Assembly (NCBI GenBank): GCA_946411475.1
Contig: CAMKED010000011.1
Coordinates: 1-34,451 of the forward strand
Length of the DNA: 34,451 nucleotides
Direction: 5' to 3'
Origin: an uncultured Clostridia bacterium
GTDB taxonomy: Bacteria > Bacillota > Clostridia > Oscillospirales > Oscillospiraceae
In this document: positions 7,768 to 14,248 of the stretch, piece by piece
Layout: each line of letters starts with the position of its first letter
Numbering within the stretch: position 1 is the stretch's first letter
Notes under the pieces: generated by a model
What the model saw: the letters and a program-made list of their open reading frames with translations, nothing else
Database searches by the model: none
What the model was told of the DNA's origin: nothing
Program-made: the position numbers and the translations under genes

Positions 7768-9177
7768 ATGAATCAGGGAAAACCCGATCTTCGACAACAA
7801 AAATTTATCCGCATGACCACGACGCCGGTCCAGAAGCTGGTGCTTCGGCTGGCCGTGCCCACCATCGCGTCTATGCTGGTGACCGCGCTGTACAACGTGG
7901 CGGACACCTTCTTCGTCAGCTCCATCGGCGGCTACGAGGGCACCTGCGCGATCGCGGCGGTCTCCGTCTCCCTGTCAGTCATGGCGCTGATCCAGGCGCT
8001 GGGCTTCTTTGTCGGCCAGGGCGCTTCCAACTTCATCTCCCGCGCTCTGGGCCGCCACGACGTGGACAAGGCCTCCGAAATGGCTGCGACCGGCTTGCTT
8101 CTGGCGCTGTCGCTCGGCGCGCTGGTGACCCTGTTCGGCGAGCTGTTCACGGCGCCGCTGGCCCGCTTCCTCGGCGCGGATGAGAAATTCATCGGGCCGA
8201 CCGTGGACTACCTGCGTTGGATCCTCGCTGCGGCGCCGCTGATGACCGGCTCCTTCTGTCTGAACAATCAGCTCCGCTTTCAGGGCAACGCCTTCTACGC
8301 TATGATCGGCGTCGTCAGCGGCGCGGTGCTGAACGTGGGATTGGATCCGCTCTTCATCCACGGCCTCGGCATGGGCGCGCAGGGCGCGTCGCTGGCGACG
8401 GCCATCAGCCAGAGCGTAGGCTTCTGCGTTCTGCTGGCCGGGACCTTCCGGGGTGACAACCTCCGTATTTCGTTCAAGCGGGTCCGCATCACGGTGGAAA
8501 ACCTCGGCTATATCGTCCAGGGCGGACTGCCCTCCCTGCTGCGGCAGGGCTGCGGCGCAGTGGCCGTGATGGTCCTGAACCGCACGGCAGGCGAGGTTGG
8601 CGACCTGGATCCCAACATCGGCCGGGCTACTCTGATCGCGGCTTTCGGCCTGGTCAGCAAGACGATGATGCTCGTCAACAACGTGGTGATCGGTCTGGGC
8701 CAGGGTTATCAGCCTGTCTGCGGCTTCAACTACGGCGCAGGCCAGTTCAGCCGTGTCCGGCAGGCGTTCTGGTTCCTGGTGAAGACGATTGCCTGCTGGT
8801 GTCTGCTGGTGATCGTGTTCGGAGAGCTGCTGGCGCCGCGCGTCGTGGGCCTCTTCCCCGATGCGGAGCCCAAGGTCAGAGAACTGGCCGCAGTGATCCT
8901 GCGCTTCCAGTGTGCGACCTTCTTTGTCAACTGCTGGGTCGTGCCCTCCAACATGACGCAGCAGACCATGGGCTGGATGGTTTCGGCTTCTGCGCTGGCG
9001 ATGGCCCGGCAGGGGCTCTTCCTGGTGCCGCTGGTGCTGCTTCTGCCGCGCTTCTTCGGCCTGACCGGATTGGAGCTGGCGCAGCCCGTCAGCGACGTGC
9101 TGACGCTCTGCCTCGCCATCCCCCTGCAGCTTCGCGTTCTGCGGCACCTGTCCCAGCCGGATAAGGCGCTGGAATAA
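7768..9177 (+). CDS. MATE family efflux transporter
   Basis: A 469-residue multidrug and toxin extrusion protein with about twelve membrane helices in two homologous halves. Typical sequences are LAVPTIASMLVTALYNVADTFFV near the N-terminus and QPVCGFNYGAGQFSRVRQAF in the second half. It probably exports cationic or other amphipathic compounds in exchange for Na+ or H+, as MepA-type proteins do. No strong ribosome binding site precedes the ATG. The stop codon is the first part of heptamer array B, so the repeat has inserted at the very end of the gene. Confidence 0.9.
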   Translation: MNQGKPDLRQQKFIRMTTTPVQKLVLRLAVPTIASMLVTALYNVADTFFVSSIGGYEGTCAIAAVSVSLSVMALIQALGFFVGQGASNFISRALGRHDVDKASEMAATGLLLALSLGALVTLFGELFTAPLARFLGADEKFIGPTVDYLRWILAAAPLMTGSFCLNNQLRFQGNAFYAMIGVVSGAVLNVGLDPLFIHGLGMGAQGASLATAISQSVGFCVLLAGTFRGDNLRISFKRVRITVENLGYIVQGGLPSLLRQGCGAVAVMVLNRTAGEVGDLDPNIGRATLIAAFGLVSKTMMLVNNVVIGLGQGYQPVCGFNYGAGQFSRVRQAFWFLVKTIACWCLLVIVFGELLAPRVVGLFPDAEPKVRELAAVILRFQCATFFVNCWVVPSNMTQQTMGWMVSASALAMARQGLFLVPLVLLLPRFFGLTGLELAQPVSDVLTLCLAIPLQLRVLRHLSQPDKALE

Positions 9178-9225
9178 TGCAAAGTGCAAAATGTAGAATG
9201 CAATAATTATGAATGATGAATCATT
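9177..9225. repeat. Heptanucleotide array B (MATE end to trmK start)
   Basis: Seven-bp units starting with ATGCAAA and GTGCAAA, then ATGTAGA and ATGCAAT, followed by more degenerate units containing AATGATG. The array overlaps the last base of the MATE stop codon and supplies the ATG codons used by trmK. There is no room for a normal ribosome binding site. Confidence 0.6.
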
Positions 9226-10097
9226 GTAAAAAAATCCCAATTTCAAAACGCCTGCTCTGCTGTGCGGAGCTGGTGCCGCCCTGCGGAACCGTTGCGGACG
9301 TGGGGACGGACCACGGATACCTGGGCATTTATCTGCTGCAAAGCGGGAGATGTGCCCGCGTGATCGCCGTCGACCTGCGCGAAAAGCCGCTGGCCTCCGC
9401 AAGGGCAAACGCGGCTGCGTTTGGCATTCCCATTGCCTTCCCCCTGGGGGGAAGGGGCCCCGGTGCGAAGCCGCCAAAAGGCATGGCTTGTGCTTCCGCG
9501 CATAGCGCTCCAGCACTACCCGCAGAGCCCCACCGGGGCTCTGGCGCTGAACGCGCTTGCACTGGGGCCGATGAGGGGGAGTCCCCGAACGTGCAGACTG
9601 CAATAACCGGCGGCATGGAATTTGTCTTGAGTGATGGTTTACATAATATAGAACCCGGTGCGTTTGATACGCTGGTTCTGGCCGGCATGGGCGGGGATCT
9701 GATTTCCAACATTCTGGCCGAAGCGCCCTGGCTGGACGGCGGAGCATACTCGCTGATCTTGCAGCCGCAGTCTGCGGCCAACGATCTGCGCCGCTGGCTT
9801 GGAGAACGGAGCTGGGCCATTGAGCGGGAACGCCTTGTCCGGGACGGGCGCTTCCTGTATTCTGTCATGCTTGTCCACCCGGGGCAGGGAAGGGCTCTGA
9901 GCCCCGGAGAACAGTACGTCTCCCCGGCCCTGCGCCGGGAGGGCGACCCGTTGTACGCAGACTACCTCGCCCGTACGCGCCGCGCCCTGGAGTTGACCGT
10001 CCGCGGCATAACAAAGAGCGCCGACCCCACCGATCTCGCGCGCGCCGCGTACTACCAAGCGGCGCTGGAGGAAGTGGCTTCGCTTGGCACGCTATGA
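9213..10097 (+). CDS. trmK: tRNA (adenine-22-N1)-methyltransferase TrmK with an in-frame insertion
   Basis: SAM-dependent methyltransferase for A22 of tRNA. Typical sequences are ISKRLLCCAELVP, the SAM loop VADVGTDHGYLGIYLL (28-42), DLREKPLASARANAAAFGI, and LAGMGGDLISNIL (156-168). The family is about 230 residues; this product is 294. The excess is a stretch of roughly 58 residues (about 73-130, nt 9429-9602) rich in Pro, Gly and Ala, encoded by palindromic repeat-like DNA and located before MEFVLSDGL. The start codon (9213, or the adjacent 9216) lies in heptamer array B without a clear ribosome binding site. The stop codon lies in the first ATGAAGT unit of the next repeat. The partner gene nif3 follows, as in Bacillus yqfN-yqfO. 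The protein may still fold, with the insert as a surface loop, or may be decaying. Confidence 0.85.
   Translation: MMNHCKKIPISKRLLCCAELVPPCGTVADVGTDHGYLGIYLLQSGRCARVIAVDLREKPLASARANAAAFGIPIAFPLGGRGPGAKPPKGMACASAHSAPALPAEPHRGSGAERACTGADEGESPNVQTAITGGMEFVLSDGLHNIEPGAFDTLVLAGMGGDLISNILAEAPWLDGGAYSLILQPQSAANDLRRWLGERSWAIERERLVRDGRFLYSVMLVHPGQGRALSPGEQYVSPALRREGDPLYADYLARTRRALELTVRGITKSADPTDLARAAYYQAALEEVASLGTL
9429..9602. repeat. Palindrome-rich sequence inserted in frame in trmK
   Basis: Contains the perfect palindromic hairpins CCTTCCCC/GGGGAAGG (near 9437-9456) and AGAGCCCC/GGGGCTCT (near 9525-9543), and ends with a GATGAGGGGGAGTCCCC stretch. Boundaries are set by where homology to TrmK stops and resumes. 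It keeps the reading frame open. Confidence 0.6.
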
Positions 10098-10338
10098 AGT
10101 ATGCTTCGCATATGAAGTGTGCTTTGCACATGAAGACGCTTCGCTTATGAAGTATGGCTTCGCCATATTTGACACAACGGGAGAGTCTTCCCAATTGAAT
10201 TTTCATTTCTTTTTCATCTTTTTATTCGCAGAATATAAAGATACCGCAATATGCGTGAAGCGCATACTTCATATCTCCAACGGAGATACTTCATATGCCG
10301 CAAGGCATACTTCATGTCCGCAAATGCGGATACTTCAT
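10094..10338. repeat. ATGAAGT/ACTTCAT hairpin array between trmK and nif3
   Basis: The left half has four spacers ATGAAGT or ATGAAGA (10094, 10112, 10130, 10147), each followed by a short hairpin such as ATGC-TTC-GCAT. The right half has four hairpins (such as ATCTCC-AAC-GGAGAT and ATGCC-GCAA-GGCAT), each followed by ACTTCAT (10266, 10288, 10309, 10332). The halves are inverted copies of one unit type around an AT-rich centre of about 85 bp (10167-10250). The first unit supplies the trmK stop codon. The nif3 ribosome binding site begins just after the last unit. Confidence 0.8.
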
Positions 10339-10356
10339 CCGAGAAAGGAGTACCTC

Positions 10357-11124
10357 ATGACTGTAAAAACTGTCTTAGATTATCTCTGGACACTTGCGCC
10401 GGAGGCTTACAAGGAATCCTGGGACAACATCGGCCTGCTGCTGGGACGGAAAAACGCCCCGGTGCGGGGCGTTTTGGTGGCGCTGGACGCCACGGCGGCG
10501 GTGGCTGCGGAGGCGGAGCGCCTTGCCTGTCAGCTCGTTGTGACCCATCACCCGGTCATTTTCCAGGGGGATAAGCACGTCACAGACGACGATCCGCTGA
10601 CAGAGGTCCACCTGCGCTGTTTGGAAAAGGGAATTGCTGTGATCTCCATGCACACGAATCTCGATTGCGCGCCCGGCGGCGTCAACGACGTGCTGGCGGA
10701 ACGATTGGGCTTACATAATATAGAGATCCTGGAGGACGGCGAAACAGCCGGCCTGATCCGCGTCGGCGAAGTCGCTGAGACAGAGCTCTCGGCCTTTACC
10801 GCGTTTGTCAAGGAGCGGCTTGCCTGTCCCGGCCTGCGCTTCGCGGACGGGGGCAGACCCGTCCGACGCGTCGCCGTGGGCGGCGGCGCCTGCGGGGAGT
10901 TCATGCCGAAGGTCCTGGCTGCGGGCTTCGATACCTTTGTCACGGCGGATATCAAATACCACGAATTCTGTGATGCGGCGACGCTTGGCCTGAACCTGAT
11001 CGACGCCGGTCACTTTGAAACGGAAAACCCGGTCTGCGATGTTTTGGCGGAAAAGCTGCGTGAGCGCTTCCCGTCGCTGCGCGTCCACCGTTCCGTGCAC
11101 ACGGATTGCATTCGGTTTCTATGA
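10357..11124 (+). CDS. Nif3-like dinuclear metal centre protein
   Basis: A 255-residue member of the Nif3/YqfO (DUF34) family, which forms hexamers with a two-metal site; the in vivo reaction is not settled. Metal-ligand motifs are THHPVIF (HH pair), MHTNLD and GHFETE. The start at 10357 has AAAGGAG 6 bases upstream; the open frame further upstream is only the repeat array. The gene follows trmK, the order known in many Firmicutes, although here 259 bp of repeat DNA separates them. It ends next to a terminator shared with the convergent amylase gene. Confidence 0.9.
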   Translation: MTVKTVLDYLWTLAPEAYKESWDNIGLLLGRKNAPVRGVLVALDATAAVAAEAERLACQLVVTHHPVIFQGDKHVTDDDPLTEVHLRCLEKGIAVISMHTNLDCAPGGVNDVLAERLGLHNIEILEDGETAGLIRVGEVAETELSAFTAFVKERLACPGLRFADGGRPVRRVAVGGGACGEFMPKVLAAGFDTFVTADIKYHEFCDAATLGLNLIDAGHFETENPVCDVLAEKLRERFPSLRVHRSVHTDCIRFL

Positions 11125-11128
11125 AGAA

Positions 11129-11160
11129 AAGCTCGCAGAGGCTGCCGCCCCTGCGAGCTT
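11129..11160. terminator. Bidirectional terminator between nif3 and the GH13 gene
   Basis: A 10-bp perfect stem AAGCTCGCAG (11129-11138) with CTGCGAGCTT (11151-11160) and a 12-base loop. On the minus strand it is followed by TTTTCTTC; on plus by GTTTC. It lies between the stop codons of two convergent genes. Confidence 0.75.
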
Positions 11161-11164
11161 GTTT

Positions 11165-12835
11165 CTATCGAAGCACCACGCTGGTCTGTCCCTCAATCGT
11201 CAGGACCGTACCCTCCAGCGTCGCCTTTCCGAGGCCCGCGAAGCCGCTGATTACGGTGAAGTCGGTAAGCCCGCGGTTTGTCAGATCGATCTTGAAGGGC
11301 TCGGTCGTGGTGTTGTGCAGGACCAGACACTTGCTGTCGCCCAGGGTGGCCGTAAAGCCGCCCACGTTGGTGGCGTTAAAGCGCAGAGCGGCATATTCGC
11401 CGTTTGCGATTTCCGGGTTGGCCTTCCGCAGCAGAATGAGCTGCTTGTAGTAGTTGTAGAGACTGTCCGCCCTGGCCATCTGCTCCACGGCGCTTCCGTC
11501 TGCACGCGTATCGGTGGAATAGGTTGTGCCCTGCGGGTCCCGGACCGTATCCCCATCGCCCCAGACCATGGCCAGGCGGCGGTTGGCGTCAGTGTTTGCT
11601 CCGCCGCGGGAGCCGCGCATGGCCAGCTCTTCGCCGTAGTAGAGGAAGGGAGAGCCCGGCCCCAGGATCAGCAGATTGGCTGCCATCTGGGCAGCGCCGG
11701 TCCGGGTGGGCAGGAAGCCCGCGGCACGGTCGGTATCGTGGTTGGCGAGGAAGGGCACGATGGCCGCGTCCGCTCGCAGCGCCTTTACGGTATCCAGATA
11801 GCTCTGCACGTATTCGGTGTAGCGGTTTACGTCGCCCTTTTGGGCCGCGGAGGCGATATAGCCTTCGGCCAGGCAGGTGGAGAAGTCGAAGCAGTTCATT
11901 GCTGGGTAGTAGGCAAAGGTCACGCCGTCGCCGTCCCAGACCTCGCCGACGGTGTAAAGTTCCGGTTTGATCGCCCGCAGCTCCTGCAAATACCAGGTCC
12001 AGAATTCCGCGCTTGCGCTGTTGTCGCCGTAGTAGATATATTTGGCTGCGTCAAAGCGGAAGCCGTCCACGCCCAGTTCCAGATAGAATTTTGCCACGTC
12101 CAGAACGGCCTGCCGTACGTCCGCACTGTCAAAGTTCAGCTCCGGCATCCCGCCGTCGAAATTGCACTCGTAATAGTCGTCGGTGCCGGACAGGGCGTTG
12201 AACGTGCGGCCCGCAGGAGCGGGCTCGCCCTGTGTGTAGAAGCTGTAGAAGTCGTAGTAGGGGTCGTCCACGGCGTGCTGCTTGTGGGCGTTCTGGAAGG
12301 CGGTGAACCATGCGTTGGACTTGCTCGTGTGGTTGATCGGCAGGTCGAGGATCAGCTTCACGTTCCGGCTGTGGCAGAGCTCCACGAGCTCCTTCAGATC
12401 GTCGAGCGTGCCGAAGGCGCCGTCCACCTGATAATAGTCGCTGACGTCGTATTTGTGGTAGGAGCTCGAGCGGAAGATGGGCGTCAGCCAGATCCCCTCC
12501 ACGCCGAGGGACTTGCCGGAGGCGTCGTCGCCGTCGTTGAGGTAGTCCATCCGATTGATGATGCCGCGCAGATCGCCGATCCCGTCTCCGTCGGAGTCGG
12601 AGAAGGAGCCGACGAAAATCTCGTAGAAGACGCGGTTGTTGCCGCTTGCGGCGGTGACGCCGTCGGGAACCGGAACGCTGACTTCCCCGGAGGACGCCGG
12701 AGCCTCGGTGGTTCCGACGGCCGGATTCGTGCCGGAAGCAGGCGGGACAGCGTTTGGGTCGGTATCGTTGCCGCAGCCGGAAAACAGGCTGACGAGCAGA
12801 AGCAGGACAAGCGTGAGCGCCATGGATTTTTTCAT
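11165..12835 (-). CDS. Lipid-anchored GH13 alpha-amylase family enzyme
   Basis: A 556-residue lipoprotein with lipobox LFSGC (Cys 21) and a Ser/Thr/Pro-rich linker to about residue 65. The GH13 barrel carries all conserved regions: DLPINHT (164-170), GFRFDAAKYI with nucleophile D262, TVGEVWD with acid/base E298, and FLANHDTDR with D367. A beta-rich C-terminal domain follows, as in neopullulanase and maltogenic enzymes. It probably cuts alpha-glucans at the outer face of the membrane for uptake. The start at 12835 is set by GGGAGG 8 bases upstream and by the signal peptide. The open frame continues upstream only because it runs through a MITE-like element (12861-13019). Confidence 0.92.
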   Translation of the reverse strand: MKKSMALTLVLLLLVSLFSGCGNDTDPNAVPPASGTNPAVGTTEAPASSGEVSVPVPDGVTAASGNNRVFYEIFVGSFSDSDGDGIGDLRGIINRMDYLNDGDDASGKSLGVEGIWLTPIFRSSSYHKYDVSDYYQVDGAFGTLDDLKELVELCHSRNVKLILDLPINHTSKSNAWFTAFQNAHKQHAVDDPYYDFYSFYTQGEPAPAGRTFNALSGTDDYYECNFDGGMPELNFDSADVRQAVLDVAKFYLELGVDGFRFDAAKYIYYGDNSASAEFWTWYLQELRAIKPELYTVGEVWDGDGVTFAYYPAMNCFDFSTCLAEGYIASAAQKGDVNRYTEYVQSYLDTVKALRADAAIVPFLANHDTDRAAGFLPTRTGAAQMAANLLILGPGSPFLYYGEELAMRGSRGGANTDANRRLAMVWGDGDTVRDPQGTTYSTDTRADGSAVEQMARADSLYNYYKQLILLRKANPEIANGEYAALRFNATNVGGFTATLGDSKCLVLHNTTTEPFKIDLTNRGLTDFTVISGFAGLGKATLEGTVLTIEGQTSVVLR

Positions 12836-12860
12836 GGAAATCGCCTCCCGTTTTTTTCTA

Positions 12861-13019
12861 ATACTGAACTCCCATAGAAAGATTGAAAAATGTTCCGAGC
12901 GGAAATCGCGCCAGACGAGGCGGAGGACGCAGGCGGGCTTGACGCCCGGCAAGGACAACAACGAAGTATGGTGCCATTTCTGCCGGAACAGATTAAAGGT
13001 TTCTATGGGAGTTCAGTAT
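12861..13019. mobile_element. MITE-like element with 20-bp perfect terminal inverted repeats
   Basis: The ends are ATACTGAACTCCCATAGAAA (12861-12880) and its exact inverse (13000-13019). Further in, imperfect inverted similarity continues (TGTTCCG...GGAAAT against TGTTCCGGCAGAAAT on the other strand). A small CGGGC/GCCCG hairpin sits near the middle. It is 159 bp long with no complete gene. It lies 25 bp upstream of the GH13 start codon and 42 bp before a promoter on the other side. AT-rich flanks may indicate a TA target, but no clear duplication is visible. Confidence 0.75.
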
Positions 13020-13060
13020 AATTGTATCGAATCCAAATCCGACTGTCAAGGCGTTTTTGT

Positions 13061-13089
13061 TTGCATTCCATTCCGGGTGGTGGTATAAT
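13061..13089 (+). promoter_or_regulatory. SigA-type promoter of the membrane protein pair
   Basis: TTGCAT (13061-13066), 17 bp, TATAAT (13084-13089), with an upstream TG giving an extended -10. An ATG at 13088 overlaps the -10 box and therefore cannot be the start; translation must begin at 13157. Confidence 0.75.
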
Positions 13090-13156
13090 GAATCCAAAAT
13101 CGCGGCGCGCCGATTTGCGCCGCTGCGAGGAGCACTCAGAAAGAGAGGACGACCCG

Positions 13157-13663
13157 ATGCATGAATTCTATACGCCGGAGCGGTTGGAACGGCTGGCGCG
13201 GCGGCACAGACTGGTCAAACGGCTGCTGTATCTGTTGGCTTTTGCGGCGCTGGCGGTTTGCGTGGTCCTGACCTGCCAAGTCAATACCCACAACATCTAC
13301 GATATGCTCCTGGCCTGCATCTGTATCAGCGTCGGGGCCGCCTGGATCATCATTTACTTCGGGGTCTACGTGGTTCGTGACGGCGGCCGGGAACTTGCCC
13401 ACGCCAAAAATCTCGCCGACGGTCCCCGTGAGACGGTGACCGGGACGGTCACGGTCCTGCCGCTGAAGGTTCGGATCCGCAACAGCGTCACGCTCCGGAA
13501 GCTCCGCGTGGAGACCGCAAAAGGGCCGGCGGAGTACAGCGTGCAGATCGACAAGGTTGAGGAACTGCGCAGGGCCGGAGAACGGCTGACCCTGTATACC
13601 GTCCACGGCTACGTCGTGGCCTGGCAGCGGGCGGAAGAGGAGGCGGGCCATGCGGATCGTTAA
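13157..13663 (+). CDS. Small membrane protein of unknown function
   Basis: A 168-residue protein that I do not recognise. A basic N-terminus (LARRHRLVKR) precedes two membrane helices (about 24-41 and 50-75). A cytosolic domain of about 90 residues follows, predicted to be mainly beta strand (ETVTGTVTVLPLKVRIRNSVTLRKLRV...). The start at 13157 is chosen because it follows the promoter and has GAGAGG upstream; the ATG at 13088 lies inside the promoter. Its last 14 bp overlap the next gene, so the two are translated together. Confidence 0.65.
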   Translation: MHEFYTPERLERLARRHRLVKRLLYLLAFAALAVCVVLTCQVNTHNIYDMLLACICISVGAAWIIIYFGVYVVRDGGRELAHAKNLADGPRETVTGTVTVLPLKVRIRNSVTLRKLRVETAKGPAEYSVQIDKVEELRRAGERLTLYTVHGYVVAWQRAEEEAGHADR

Positions 13664-14228
13664 AAATATCTGGGCCCAGCTCCACCGCTTCGTCTTCTGG
13701 GCGTTGGTGCTCTCGCTGCTCTGGAGCTGGATCTATACCTTCGTGGGCGATACGACCCGGGACAAAAAGCTGATCCTCTGCGTGGACGCCTATGCGCTGG
13801 ATCAGCGTCCGCTCGCGCTGCGCCTGGAGGACGAAGGCCTGCCTGCCGGGATCAAAATGATCCAGGTACGGAGTTTCGGCTATGATTTTCTCGGGACGGA
13901 GCTGGAGGGCGACCTCTATTTGATGAAGGCCTCGATCCTGGAGGCGACGCTGGCCGATACGCCCGGAAAGTTGGCCCCGCTGACGCTGCCGGAGGGAATG
14001 GCAGGCTATGAGCGGGACGGGAAAAGCTGGGGGATCCTGGTGTTTGACCCCGAGACCCAGCACGGCCCGGCGATGAACTATATCCAATACACGCCGCTGC
14101 CTGACCCGGAGCCGGAGGCCTACTACCTCTGCTTCGATGCGGCCGGTCCGCATTATGCCGGAAACGACGGCGCATTGGACGACGCAGCGTGGGAAGTTGC
14201 AATTACGTTTCTGGAAATTGACAAATGA
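13650..14228 (+). CDS. Membrane-anchored protein of unknown function
   Basis: A 192-residue protein with one N-terminal membrane helix (about 13-32, FVFWALVLSLLWSWIYTFV). An extracytoplasmic domain follows that contains no cysteine until a single one near the end. I cannot name a family. A GAGGAGG site precedes the ATG inside the upstream gene. It overlaps the preceding membrane protein gene and is followed 20 bp later by the GH53 lipoprotein, so the three may share a transcript. A role in the galactanase system is possible but rests on position only. Confidence 0.65.
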   Translation: MRIVKNIWAQLHRFVFWALVLSLLWSWIYTFVGDTTRDKKLILCVDAYALDQRPLALRLEDEGLPAGIKMIQVRSFGYDFLGTELEGDLYLMKASILEATLADTPGKLAPLTLPEGMAGYERDGKSWGILVFDPETQHGPAMNYIQYTPLPDPEPEAYYLCFDAAGPHYAGNDGALDDAAWEVAITFLEIDK

Positions 14229-14248
14229 CAGGGAAAAGGAATTTTGTA

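Noticed and set aside
7975-9747. Long minus-strand open frame, 590 codons
   Set aside because: Antisense to the MATE gene and trmK with the same skewed composition; no family features.
9213-10097. trmK as a pseudogene
   Set aside because: The frame is open throughout and the SAM-binding motifs are intact on both sides of the insert, so I kept it as a CDS with a note of doubt.
10094-10338. CRISPR array
   Set aside because: The repeats are only 7 bp, the parts between are hairpins of 11-16 bp, the halves are inverted, and no cas gene is present.
11015-12877. Long plus-strand open frame, 620 codons
   Set aside because: Antisense to the GH13 gene, whose catalytic motifs are all present on the minus strand.
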